A stretch of DNA of 64,000 nt, taken from contig NZ_CP186274.1 of assembly GCF_049331405.1 (NCBI RefSeq), positions 9,734,001 through 9,798,000 on the forward strand, in the 5' to 3' direction. Source of the stretch: PoT sp049331405. GTDB lineage: Bacteria > Planctomycetota > Planctomycetia > Isosphaerales > Isosphaeraceae. The notes under the pieces were generated by a model. It did no database searches and had not been told where the DNA came from. It worked only from the letters and a program-made list of their open reading frames with translations. The position numbers and the translations under genes were made by a program. Below are positions 54,915-63,755 of the stretch, in pieces. Numbering within the stretch: position 1 is the stretch's first letter; every line of letters begins with the position of its first letter.

Positions 54915-55298
54915 TCACGGCTGCGGGCCGAAGTTTCCCTTGTGCTGGTGGAGCACCTCGACGAGGAACCCGCCGGGCGCCTTGAAGTAGAAGGTCCAGG
55001 CCCCGTGGAACTCCTTGGCGGGTTCCACGTCGAGGCCAGCGTCTTCCAACCGTTTGCGAATTTCATCCACGCGTTCCCGGCTCTCGACCATGAAGCCGAC
55101 GTGGAACGCTTCCGGGTATTCGATCGTCTTCTCATTACCGAAGTTGTTCAGCGACAGGACGAATCCGGACTCGTCGAGCAGCAGGGCGAATGCATTTCGT
55201 CCCCGTTCCACGACACATTTCATGTCGAAATGTGTCTCGAAGAACGCGCGGGTCTCGGCCACGTCGGGCACCGTCAGATTGAGATGATTGAGCCGCAT
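54915..55298 (-). CDS. VOC/glyoxalase-superfamily protein
   Basis: 127 residues, a single VOC module pair of the beta-alpha-beta-beta-beta kind: MRLNHLNLTVPDVAETRAFFETHF, then FHVGFMV and FLVEVLHQHKG. Candidate metal ligands are His4 or His5, the His in FHVGF and the Glu in FLVEVLH. Small members act as glyoxalases, dioxygenases or resistance proteins; none is assigned. The start at 55298 follows AAGGAG. It lies head-to-head with a MarR gene and shares its upstream region, so the MarR protein may regulate it. Confidence 0.88.
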   Translation of the reverse strand: MRLNHLNLTVPDVAETRAFFETHFDMKCVVERGRNAFALLLDESGFVLSLNNFGNEKTIEYPEAFHVGFMVESRERVDEIRKRLEDAGLDVEPAKEFHGAWTFYFKAPGGFLVEVLHQHKGNFGPQP

Positions 55299-55571
55299 CG
55301 GACGGACTCCTTGCACGATGGAAGTGGTATCGAGGCGATCGGATCCAAGCGAATGGAACCGTTGAACGGCAGGGCGTGAGTTCCCCACCGCCGGCGTGAC
55401 GTGCCATCATCACCGACGCAGTTTGGGCACGCCGAGTTGATTTGCGGGGCTTGGCCATTCCCTCGCCCCTGGCTCGCCGTGCGGTCGCCCTGAATCGGCA
55501 TCGCGATCGACGGCAACGACGACGCTCGGCGGAGCGGCAGGCGCTTGCCTCCGAGCCCTCCCTCGATGAGA

Positions 55572-55600
55572 ATAATAGTGGAGATAATCGTTACAGTCAA
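55572..55600 (-). promoter_or_regulatory. Candidate promoter for the VOC gene
   Basis: On the minus strand TTGACT (55600-55595), a 17-base spacer and TATTAT (55577-55572), about 265 bases before the VOC start codon. The -35 box lies 23 bases from the MarR start codon, so MarR bound near its own gene could block this promoter. The rest of 55299-55622 shows no gene. Confidence 0.45.
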
Positions 55601-55622
55601 TAATCATTTTCCGGAGAAATGA

Positions 55623-56129
55623 ATGGCCCGCTCTCGCGCCTTGAAGGGCTCGACGGACCCCGGCTCAGGGCTCGGGTTCCTGCTCTCGCAGGTCGGGGCC
55701 CACTCGGCCGCGACGTTCGCGGATCGGCTGGGCCCGCTGGGCTTGAACCCGCCGCACGTGGGGATCTTGCGGGTGGTCGAACAGGCCGATGGGCTGAGCC
55801 AGCAGGCGCTCGGCGAGAAGCTCGGCATGTTCCCGAGCCGCCTCGTCCAGATCCTCGACGACCTCGAGAAGCGCGGCCTGGTCGAGCGCAGGGACAATCC
55901 CTCCGACCGCCGCTCGTACGCGTTGCACCTGACCGACGCCGGGCGCGAGACGCTCGCGAAGATCGAGGTCGTCACCCAGGAGCATCGGGATGCGCTCGTC
56001 GCCGCCCTCGACGAATCGGAGCGAGCGCAGCTCGCCGGGTTCCTGAGCCGGATCGCGGCCGAGCAGAAGCTCCAACCGGGCATCCACCCCGGCATGCGCA
56101 AGCAAGGGCCGCCGTCGGGCCAGTGCTAG
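55623..56129 (+). CDS. MarR-family transcriptional regulator
   Basis: 168 residues with the MarR winged helix (about 45-125): LNPPHVGILRVVEQADGLSQQALGEKLGM, then SRLVQILDDLEKRGLVERRDNPSDRRSYALHLTDAG in two adjoining parts, the wing and DNA contacts. Helices at both ends form the dimer. MarR proteins sense small phenolic or oxidant molecules and usually repress themselves and a neighbour, here the divergent VOC gene. CCGGAG lies seven bases before the ATG. Convergent with the DUF1501 gene. Confidence 0.94.
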   Translation: MARSRALKGSTDPGSGLGFLLSQVGAHSAATFADRLGPLGLNPPHVGILRVVEQADGLSQQALGEKLGMFPSRLVQILDDLEKRGLVERRDNPSDRRSYALHLTDAGRETLAKIEVVTQEHRDALVAALDESERAQLAGFLSRIAAEQKLQPGIHPGMRKQGPPSGQC

Positions 56130-56208
56130 CCTCGTCTCCCGAAGCCTCGCCGACGCGAAAGCGGCCCATCAATTATGAGAGCATCACGTCTTCATTTGAA
56201 CGAAGTGC

Positions 56209-57627
56209 TCAGGCGAGGATACCGTCGACGACGACGCCGTGGACGTCGGTGAGGCGGAAGTCCCGGCCCGAGTAGTGGTACGTCAACTGCTCGTGGTCGA
56301 TGCCCATCAGGTGCAGGATCGTGGCGTGGAGGTCGTGGACGTGGACCTTCTTCTCGACCGCCGCGAAGCCGAATTCGTCGGTCGCGCCGTAGGTCATGCC
56401 CCCCTTGACGCCGCCGCCGGCGAGCCAGACCGAGAAGCCATGGTTGTTGTGGTCGCGCCCCTTGGATTTCTCGGAGACGGGCGTCCGGCCGAACTCGCCG
56501 CCCCAGAGGACCAGGGTGTCTTCGAGCAGGCCGCGGGACTTCAGGTCCTTGAGGAGCGCCGCGACCGGCTGGTCGGTCTCCTTGGCTTTCTCCGCATGCT
56601 TGCTGATATCTTCATGGTCATCCCAGGGCTGGCCGGCCCCGGTGTAGACCTGGACCATCCGCACCCCGCGCTCGACGAGCCTTCGGGCGGTGAGGCAGGC
56701 GTTCGCGAACGGGCCTTCGCCGTAGAGCTCGCGCGTTGATCGGCTCTCCCGGTTCAGGTCGAAGACCTCCTGCGCCTCGGTCTGCATGCGGAAGGCCATC
56801 TCGAGCGAGGCGATGCGGGCCTCGAGCGGGTTGTCGTTGCCTCCCCGGCGATCGAGATGCCTCTCGTTGAGCTGCTTGAGGAGGTCCATCTGCTCGCGCT
56901 GGGATTTCCGGTCCTGGTAGGCGTTGTCGATGTGCTTGATGACGCGCTTGGGATCCAGCTCCGAGTTATTGATGTGCGTCCCCTGATAGATCCCCGGCAG
57001 GAAGCTATTGCTCCAGAGTTGCGGGCCGACGACGGGCTCGCCGGGGCAGAGGACGACGAACCCTGGTAGGTTCTGGTTCTCGGTCCCCAGGCCGTAGAGG
57101 AGCCACGAGCCCATGCTCGGCCGGGTGGGCTGGTTCTCGCCGCTGTTCATCATCAGCAGCGCGGGCTCGTGGTTGGGGATGTTGGTGTGCATCGAACGGA
57201 TGACGCAGAGGTCGTCCGCACACTCGGCCAGGTGGGGATAGAGCTCGCTGATCTCCAGGCCCGACTCGCCGTGCCTTGAGAACTTGAAGGGGGACTTGAG
57301 CAGGCCGCCGGTCTTGCGCTCGGTCTTGAGGTCGGCGTAAGGAGGGCGCTGGCCGTCGAGCTTGGTGAGCATCGGCTTCGGGTCGAACGTGTCGACCTGC
57401 GAAGGCCCGCCGTTCATGAACAGGTGGATGACGCGCTTGGCCCTGGCCGGGAAGTGCCCCACGCGGGGCGAGAGCGGGTTGCCGGCGATGTCCTTTGCGA
57501 TCGGCGACGCCGCCAGCCGTCCGGAGTCGGCGAGCACCGAGGCCAGGCCGAGGGTCCCCAGGCCGGTCCCGACCTTGCGCAGCATCTCGCGGCGCGACAT
57601 CTCGAAGTGGAATGAATCCTGGCTCAT
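56209..57627 (-). CDS. DUF1501 protein (sulfatase-like fold, Tat-exported)
   Basis: 472 residues. N-terminal MSRREMLRKVGTGLGTLGLASVL is a twin-arginine-like signal. The DUF1501 body has FMNGGPSQVDTFDPKP, GLEISELYPHLAECADDLCVIRSMHT (in parts), NSGENQPTRPSMGSWL, and the metal-type motifs WGGEFGRTP and GRDHNNHGFSVWLAGGG. These motifs resemble the alkaline phosphatase superfamily. In planctomycetes it is always paired with a DUF1549/DUF1553 protein, encoded 70 bases upstream here. The enzymatic reaction is not established. Confidence 0.9.
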   Translation of the reverse strand: MSQDSFHFEMSRREMLRKVGTGLGTLGLASVLADSGRLAASPIAKDIAGNPLSPRVGHFPARAKRVIHLFMNGGPSQVDTFDPKPMLTKLDGQRPPYADLKTERKTGGLLKSPFKFSRHGESGLEISELYPHLAECADDLCVIRSMHTNIPNHEPALLMMNSGENQPTRPSMGSWLLYGLGTENQNLPGFVVLCPGEPVVGPQLWSNSFLPGIYQGTHINNSELDPKRVIKHIDNAYQDRKSQREQMDLLKQLNERHLDRRGGNDNPLEARIASLEMAFRMQTEAQEVFDLNRESRSTRELYGEGPFANACLTARRLVERGVRMVQVYTGAGQPWDDHEDISKHAEKAKETDQPVAALLKDLKSRGLLEDTLVLWGGEFGRTPVSEKSKGRDHNNHGFSVWLAGGGVKGGMTYGATDEFGFAAVEKKVHVHDLHATILHLMGIDHEQLTYHYSGRDFRLTDVHGVVVDGILA

Positions 57628-57697
57628 CGACGAATCCTCCGGCCTTTGGCTTGTAGTGAGGGGGATCGGACCGATCCCGTCGTCCCAATCCATTCCA

Positions 57698-60600
57698 TCA
57701 ATCAAGATAGAGGAATTCGTTGCTGCTGAGCAGGACCTGGGCGTAACGCTCCCAGCGGCTCAACCGTTTGGTGGCCGGGTCGTCCTCGCCGCCGAGGTAG
57801 GCGACGCCCATCGTCGTCTCGTCCTCGTCGGCCGGCCTTCCGTAGAGGAGGAGGTACGCGCGATTGATCCGCGCGGCCTCGTCGGCCTTGGGCCCGGCGT
57901 CGTTGCGAACTCGGTCGACCAACGCCCGCGCCTGGTCGACGACGAACGGGCTGTTGAGGACGAAGAGCTGCTGCTGGGGGATCGTCGTCTGGCTCCGCTT
58001 GTCGCTCGTGATGTTCGGGTCGGGGAAGTCGAACAGGCGGAGGAGCGAGTCGAGGTTGTGCCGGCTGATCTTGGCGTAGAGGGTCCGCCGCCTGTTCCCC
58101 GTATCCGCGAGGTCGAGCGAGGGCCCGCCGACGGTGGGGTCGAGCCGGCCCGAGACGGCGAGGAAGGCGTCTCGCCAGGCCTCCACGTCGAGCCGACGCC
58201 GATTGGCCCGCCAGAGGTAGCGGTTGTCGGCGTCGACCTGGAAATTCTGCGGGTCGAGGTCGGTGCTCAACTGATAGGTTGCCGACCGCATGATCTCGCG
58301 ATGGATAGCCTTGAGCGACCAGCCCGAGGCCACGAGCCGATCGGCCAGGTAGTCGAGCAAGGCGGGGTGGGTCGGCTTCTCGCCGAGGATCCCGAAGTTG
58401 CTGCTGGTGCCGACGATCCCCCGGCCGAAGTGGTGCTGCCAGATCCGGTTCACGATCACGCGGGCGGTCAGCGGGTTGTCGGGGCTCGCGATGGCCTCGG
58501 CCAGGTCGAGCCGGCCGCTCCCTTTATCGAAGCGGGGGGGCTCGTCGCCGGCCAGCACTCGAAGGAACCTACGCGGGGCGAGGTCGCCGGGCTGGGCGGG
58601 ATTACCACGGACGAAGACGTGCATGTCGGCCGCCGTCGCATCGACGAGCGAGTGGGCGATCGGGTAGGGGGGCGAGACCCCCTCCTTCGCCTCGGCGACC
58701 CCGGCCTTCAGCCGCTCGATCTGGCCCAGGGCATCCTTGTCGAGACGCTTCGCCAGGTCATCGTCGCCGATGTAGAAGATCCCCTTCTCGGCGAAGAGGA
58801 ACCTGAGCCAGTCCCCCTTGGTCATGTCGACGGCACCATCGAAGGCGAGGGCCCCCTCGATCGTCTCGGGCTTGCGCGTGGTCGCGAGGAACTGGACGGT
58901 CGCCGAGCCATTGTCGCTGGCCTGGCCGGTTCCCCCCTCGTCGAGGCCGGCTTTGGTCCGAAACCTCGTGTAGCCATCGGGCAGGTCGAAGACGATGAGC
59001 GACGGGGCGTGCGTGCCGATCCCGTCGGCCACCAGCTGCCCGGCCACCTTGAGCGGGTCGCCGCCGGCGTTCTTGCCGACCAGCACCGAGCCGGATCCGG
59101 AGGTCGCCGACCGCCAGCGCAGCTCGGTCAGCTTCTTCTCGCCTTCCGGCCCGACCAATTTCGGCTCGATCCAGTCGGCCCAGTCGCAGCTCTGGCCGTC
59201 CCCGCCGTCGCTCACGACGAGGAAGAGTCGGTTCGCCCCCGTGATATCCAGGTCGATCTCGACGACCGGGTCCGCCTTCGTGACGACTCGACGGCTCGCC
59301 GAGCGACGGACCTCGTCGCGAACCCCGCGAGCGGCCTCGGCGACGGATTCGGCCGAGCCGTCCTTGCCGATCGCATGGAAGGCCTGCCAGGAGGCGAGCC
59401 CCGCCAGTCGCTGCGTGGACTCATTCCCCGAGTCGAGCAGCTTGACCCAGCGCCTGAGGATGCTCGGCTCGAGCCCCTCGCGTTTGGCGACCTCCGCCAC
59501 GGAATTCCCGGGCTCCTTCTTCCCACTTGAGGAGCAGGACCGGGCGGCGATCAGGTAGGCGTCGAGCCGGTCCACGCCCGAGGCGACGAACTTCACCCGC
59601 TCCTGGTCGCGGTAGCCCTTGAGTTTGGCCTCGGCGGCCTTGAGCTGCTCCTCCTGATGCTCGTGCCGCTTCACCTCCTCGTCGCTGACAAGCGGGGTGT
59701 TGGTGAGCATCGAGCTCGAGAAGATCCCGGCGAGCGAGTAATAGTCCTGCGTCGGGATCGGGTCGAACTTGTGGTCGTGGCAGCGGGCACAGGCGACGGT
59801 CAGGCCGAGGAAGCCGCGGGTCAGGGTGTCGACGCGGTCGTCCAACTCGTCGGCGGTCGCCTTGGCCGCATCGGTATTCTTGTAATATTGCGCCCCGAGC
59901 CCGAAGAACCCGAGCGCCACGCGCCCGTCATAAGGCGGGTTCTTGCCTTCGGGGAGCTGGTCCCCGGCGATCTGGAGCTTGACGAAGCGGTCGTAGGGGA
60001 GGTCGTCGTTCAGGGCGCGGACGACCCAGTCTCGATAGCGGAAGCCGCTGGAGTTCGGCTTCACGCCGAATGTGTGGGCCTGATCCTCGGCGTAGCGGGC
60101 GACGTCGAGCCAGTAACGACCCCAGCGCTCGCCGTAGTGCGGCGAGGCCAGCAGGCGGTCCACCACCCGGTCGAAGGCGTCGGGGGCCTCGTCGGCGAGG
60201 AAGGCGTCGACTTCTTCGGGAGTCGGCGGCAAGCCGGTGAGGTCGAAGGTCGCCCGGCGGATCAGCTCGCGCTTGCCGGCGGGCCGCACGGGCTTGAGGC
60301 CTTTCTCGTCGAGCGCGGCGAGGATGTGCCGGTCGATCGGGCCTCGCGCCCAGGCTTCGTCGGAGACGGGCTTCGGCGAGGACGGGGCGGGGGGGCGGAA
60401 GGACCAGAACTGCCGGGCGGCGGCCATGTCGAGCTTCTTCGACTCGGAGGCGGCGGGGGCCGACGCGGCCGTCCTGGGGTCGGGAGCCCCCATCTCGACC
60501 CACTTCGCGAAGTCGGCGATCGTCGCCTCGGGTAGCTTGCCCGAGGGGGGCATCTGCGACGACTCATACTTGAGTGCCGAGATCAGGAGGCTCTCATCAA

Positions 60601-60898
60601 CGTTGCCGGGCACGACCGCCGGGCCGCCCTCGCCGCCGTCCCGCATGGCCTGCGCCGAGTCGAGCCGGAGGCCCGCCTTCAGGCTCTTGGCCTCGGAGGA
60701 GTGGCAGGAGAAGCAGTTCTTCACCAGGACCGGCCGGATCTTCGACTCGAAGAACTCGACCCCTTCGGGGGATGGTCCCGCGGCCATCGCGTTCGTCAGG
60801 CCGAGTGCGAGCGCGGGGACGATGCCGAGCCGGAGGGCGATTCGCTTTGCAATCGAGGCGAAGGGGGCCTCGGTATCTCTCAAGAGCCGGAGGGTCAT
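57698..60898 (-). CDS. DUF1549/DUF1553 cytochrome-like protein with an NPCBM-like insert
   Basis: 1066 residues with a signal segment (about 20-40). A cytochrome c domain has CFSCH (62-66), and DUF1549 (about 180-390) follows with DRHILAALDEKGL, ERWGRYWLDVARYA and CARCHDHKFDP (370 on). DUF1553 fills the end (about 800-1050) with NRIWQHHFGRGIVGTSSNFG and RRLDVEAWRDAFLAVSGRLD. Between them, about 545-675 resembles an NPCBM/NEW2 carbohydrate-binding module: VEIDLDITGANRLFLVVSDGG, then GIGTHAPSLIVFDLPDGYTRF and GSATVQFLA. This suggests the pair works on a polysaccharide. The start at 60898 fits the signal segment. Confidence 0.88.
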   Translation of the reverse strand: MTLRLLRDTEAPFASIAKRIALRLGIVPALALGLTNAMAAGPSPEGVEFFESKIRPVLVKNCFSCHSSEAKSLKAGLRLDSAQAMRDGGEGGPAVVPGNVDESLLISALKYESSQMPPSGKLPEATIADFAKWVEMGAPDPRTAASAPAASESKKLDMAAARQFWSFRPPAPSSPKPVSDEAWARGPIDRHILAALDEKGLKPVRPAGKRELIRRATFDLTGLPPTPEEVDAFLADEAPDAFDRVVDRLLASPHYGERWGRYWLDVARYAEDQAHTFGVKPNSSGFRYRDWVVRALNDDLPYDRFVKLQIAGDQLPEGKNPPYDGRVALGFFGLGAQYYKNTDAAKATADELDDRVDTLTRGFLGLTVACARCHDHKFDPIPTQDYYSLAGIFSSSMLTNTPLVSDEEVKRHEHQEEQLKAAEAKLKGYRDQERVKFVASGVDRLDAYLIAARSCSSSGKKEPGNSVAEVAKREGLEPSILRRWVKLLDSGNESTQRLAGLASWQAFHAIGKDGSAESVAEAARGVRDEVRRSASRRVVTKADPVVEIDLDITGANRLFLVVSDGGDGQSCDWADWIEPKLVGPEGEKKLTELRWRSATSGSGSVLVGKNAGGDPLKVAGQLVADGIGTHAPSLIVFDLPDGYTRFRTKAGLDEGGTGQASDNGSATVQFLATTRKPETIEGALAFDGAVDMTKGDWLRFLFAEKGIFYIGDDDLAKRLDKDALGQIERLKAGVAEAKEGVSPPYPIAHSLVDATAADMHVFVRGNPAQPGDLAPRRFLRVLAGDEPPRFDKGSGRLDLAEAIASPDNPLTARVIVNRIWQHHFGRGIVGTSSNFGILGEKPTHPALLDYLADRLVASGWSLKAIHREIMRSATYQLSTDLDPQNFQVDADNRYLWRANRRRLDVEAWRDAFLAVSGRLDPTVGGPSLDLADTGNRRRTLYAKISRHNLDSLLRLFDFPDPNITSDKRSQTTIPQQQLFVLNSPFVVDQARALVDRVRNDAGPKADEAARINRAYLLLYGRPADEDETTMGVAYLGGEDDPATKRLSRWERYAQVLLSSNEFLYLD

Positions 60899-61353
60899 CC
60901 CGTTGGTCCTGTCCTTCGAGGAATGGCGGGCACAGGCAGGGAGCGGGGGGATTCTCTTGAGATCGTGATCGAGAGAGGCGATCCGACCTGTCGTTGCAAC
61001 CAAATTTCAACAAATCCGGGAAGCCATGGCAACTCTATTCTTGGCCCTATCAAGCCATAAGTGGGCCGCGGAAACTCCCTCGGCGTCGATCGCGAAGCCT
61101 CCGTCACCCCGGACGATGCCGAGCGGGAGAGGCCGGGCCCCGGTATACCGGCAACCATGATGCGCCGACGCATCCCGATAACCCAATGCCACAAAGCTTC
61201 CGGCCTACGCCCTCCCTACCGGCCTTCATCGCCATCCCACTCGAGGCGGGACACCCGGTGAATCCCTGATGGCATCCACACACGGGCCGCAATAAGCGAC
61301 GGCTCCCGCGGACAATTCCATCTATTAGACAATGCTCATTTCACCCAAGAGCA

Positions 61354-61370
61354 TACTACACGATGTAGTA
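61354..61370. promoter_or_regulatory. 17-bp palindromic site, copy 1
   Basis: TACTACA-CGA-TGTAGTA, arms perfectly complementary (7 bp) around 3 bases. The arms are the same as in BlaI/MecI-type operators, but the centre is one base longer. No BlaI-like gene is visible nearby. Confidence 0.5.
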
Positions 61371-61467
61371 AATCGGCGTCGTCTCGCGTCACGTCCGGCC
61401 AGCTTCAACTCCACTAATGTCACAGTCGGAATCATCGCGCGGGGAGCCCACTAGGCATCCCGATCTA

Positions 61468-61484
61468 TACTACAAAACGTAGAA
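61468..61484. promoter_or_regulatory. 17-bp palindromic site, copy 2
   Basis: TACTACA-AAA-CGTAGAA, the same arrangement as copy 1 with 5 of 7 arm pairs intact, 114 bases away centre to centre. Confidence 0.4.
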
Positions 61485-61949
61485 GATCATAGTTAATACC
61501 GAAGAATTTAGGATCACTTTCATTTCTAAGTTTATTATGGACATTTGCGCCAGGACTCCCTAATATCAAACCTCAGCTTGTGGAACTAGAGAATCCCAAG
61601 GCTGGAACGAGAATTGCTCAACTCCACAACTCGTCCGTCCTCTCCAACGGAAGTTTGAAGAACAACGCGAAAACGCAGCATTCCTGGCGCGACCATCCGA
61701 GAAGTCGCCCGCACCGTGTGCATCGCGTGCTTAGAAGCGCCCCACGAAGTCAACGATGACGCGGCCTCCTAAGATTTTCACTTGTCACGCCTCGAACTTG
61801 GACTGATCGATAACCCGGCCGGCCCTCTCAAGCGCGAAGACTCCGCATCGCACCACGTGCATGCATGTTTTCACGTTTTCAGGTCTCGTAAGACCGTTAC
61901 GTGCTCCGTTCCCGATTCACGCCCGTTGTTCCCAGGATGAGGAGATTCG

Positions 61950-62156
61950 ATGTTCGCTCGTTTGCAACCCCGGCTGTGGACCCTGGCCTTGCTCGTGCCC
62001 GTGCTGACCGCGGGCTGTGAGTCTTCATCGAGCTCTTCCAGTGGAGACGATGTGGCGGTCGCGATCGGGAATGGGCCGTCGGCCGAGGCCAAGGCCAAGG
62101 CCAAGCCGCCCGCCGGCAAGAAGGGGGGCGGTGCCCCGATCCTGCCGGGCCGTTGA
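61950..62156 (+). CDS. Small lipoprotein
   Basis: 68 residues. The signal peptide ends in a lipobox LTAG-C (Cys at 23), giving a lipid-anchored protein. The mature part is a serine run, a short acidic stretch, then Ala/Lys repeats (AEAKAKAKPPAGKKGGG) and a terminal ILPGR. Good GAGGAG before the ATG. No domain. It is encoded 187 bases upstream of a DUF1559 gene on the same strand and could be co-expressed with it. Confidence 0.75.
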   Translation: MFARLQPRLWTLALLVPVLTAGCESSSSSSSGDDVAVAIGNGPSAEAKAKAKPPAGKKGGGAPILPGR

Positions 62157-62343
62157 GCCGGGGGATGGCCTTCCAGCCTTCGCGATCCCAGGCCTCTCGG
62201 CCCGTCGAAGCATCCCCGGCGGGGCCCGCGAGCTCTCCGGGAGATGCCGCCCCTGACCCGGCATCCGCTCATGTCATGAGCTGAAAATCCGAGTCAGTCC
62301 CTACGTCTTCATCCTTTATTCCCCTTCGACAGGAGCCTGACCC

Positions 62344-63390
62344 ATGCGATCTCGGTCAACTCGCGGTTTCACCCTCATCGAACTGCTCGTGGTCATCGCC
62401 ATCATCGCCGTCTTGATCGCGTTGCTCCTCCCCGCCGTGCAGTCGGCGCGCGAGGCCGCCCGCCGGGCCCAGTGCACCAACAACCTGAAGCAATTCGGGC
62501 TGGCCATGCACAATTATGAAAGCGCTTACGGGACGTTCGTCCCCAGCGTGATGTACCCCTCGCCGCTGGACAACTGGGGCTGGGGGCCGAGCGGGCACCT
62601 GAGCCTGCTCCAGTTCATCGAGCAGGGCGTGCTGTTCAACGCCTACAACGTGGGCGCGGTGGCGTGCAACTCGGGCGGTTGCAACCTCTACGCCATGAAC
62701 ACCACGGTGTTCAACACCCAGGTCGGCACCTTCCTCTGCCCGTCGGACGCCCCCGAGCGGACCACGACCCTGTGCAGCTACGTGGGCAACGTCGGCGGCC
62801 CCCACCAGTTGCTCCCGTTCAGCGGGACTTACACCCCGACCCCGAACACCGACTACCCCGGCTCGGTGGTCATGAAGATCGCCTCCATCACGGACGGGAC
62901 CAGCAACACGGCGCTCTTCAGCGAAGTGCTGACCGGCGTCAACAACGCGGCCGCCGTCACCGCCGGCTCGGGCGTCCGGTCGAAGCGGGTCCACTTCAAC
63001 GCCTCGGGGATGTCGAACTTCGCCGCCACGGCCACCGCGGTGATCGCCGAGATCGCGGCCTGCCAGAGCGTGCCCGTCACGACCGAAGGCTGGGGCGGCG
63101 CCCGGGGAGACTGGTTCCTCTCCTTCCCCTGGTACATCAACTATGCCGTCTACAACCACATGGGCACGCCGAACACCCGCACCTGCGTGACCTCGTCCAT
63201 CTGGTCGGGCAACACCTGGGGCGTCGACTACTACGGCTCGGCCCCGCCCAGCAGCAACCACCCCGGCGGCGTCAACATGACGATGGCCGACGGCTCCGTC
63301 CGATTCATCAAGGACTCGGTCAACCGCACCGCCTGGTGGGCGATCGGCACCCGCAACGGCGGCGAAGTGCTCAGCTCCGACCAGTATTGA
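62344..63390 (+). CDS. DUF1559 pseudopilin-like protein
   Basis: 348 residues. The N-terminal RGFTLIELLVVIAIIAVLIALLLPAV is a type IV pilin/pseudopilin prepilin signal with the peptidase site before FTLIE (Phe +1, Glu +5). The long helix continues AREAARRAQCTNNLKQFGLAMHNYE, the start of DUF1559. The outer domain has NHPGGVNMTMADGSVRFIKDS near the end, the typical DUF1559 closing block. These proteins are abundant in planctomycetes and probably part of surface or secretion fibres. AGGAG precedes the ATG. Confidence 0.94.
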   Translation: MRSRSTRGFTLIELLVVIAIIAVLIALLLPAVQSAREAARRAQCTNNLKQFGLAMHNYESAYGTFVPSVMYPSPLDNWGWGPSGHLSLLQFIEQGVLFNAYNVGAVACNSGGCNLYAMNTTVFNTQVGTFLCPSDAPERTTTLCSYVGNVGGPHQLLPFSGTYTPTPNTDYPGSVVMKIASITDGTSNTALFSEVLTGVNNAAAVTAGSGVRSKRVHFNASGMSNFAATATAVIAEIAACQSVPVTTEGWGGARGDWFLSFPWYINYAVYNHMGTPNTRTCVTSSIWSGNTWGVDYYGSAPPSSNHPGGVNMTMADGSVRFIKDSVNRTAWWAIGTRNGGEVLSSDQY

Positions 63391-63395
63391 TCCCG

Positions 63396-63433
63396 GCAGG
63401 CTGGCCGACGCACGCGGACGTCAGCCTGCTTTA
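63396..63433 (+). terminator. Intrinsic terminator after the DUF1559 gene
   Basis: An 8-bp stem GCAGGCTG (63396-63403) with its complement (63422-63429) and a structured loop, followed by TTTA, six bases after the stop codon. Bases 63434-63755 show no gene. Confidence 0.5.
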
Positions 63434-63755
63434 ACCTCGCATCCCGAGACTCTGCCCGAGGTGCCACTCCGGCCCCTCGGGTATGCTCGTTCCATGGACG
63501 ATTGCAAACGACCCGCCTCATCTCCCCCCTTCTTGCGCAATACGACCCGCCCGATCCTCGCAGCCTCGCCCACCCGAACACTCGCCGCCATCGGAGCGGT
63601 CATTTCGAGACTTGATTTCTACAATTAGCGTAGCCTGTCCGCGACCTCTTGTCGCCGGCCGGGGGATTGGCCTTCTCGTGCAAGATCGCGGCGATGGCAT
63701 TATGGCCATTGAGCGCGATGATATTAGCCGCGTACGGGAGGGAGTCTGACGTCAA

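Larger units (their letters stand above)
60899..61949. other. Gene-free stretch of 1.05 kb
   Basis: No gene seen; frames on both strands are short and unlike proteins. It is AT-richer from about 61310 to 61640. Two related 17-bp palindromes (61354-61370, 61468-61484) are its only clear features; a small hairpin GGTCT-CGTA-AGACC lies near 61882-61895. Confidence 0.55.

Noticed and set aside
57362..59530. A 722-codon open frame on the plus strand
   Set aside because: Antisense shadow of the DUF1501/DUF1553 genes, which have clear domains on the minus strand.
61882..61895. Small hairpin GGTCT-CGTA-AGACC as a terminator
   Set aside because: Five-base stem and no T-tract on either strand.
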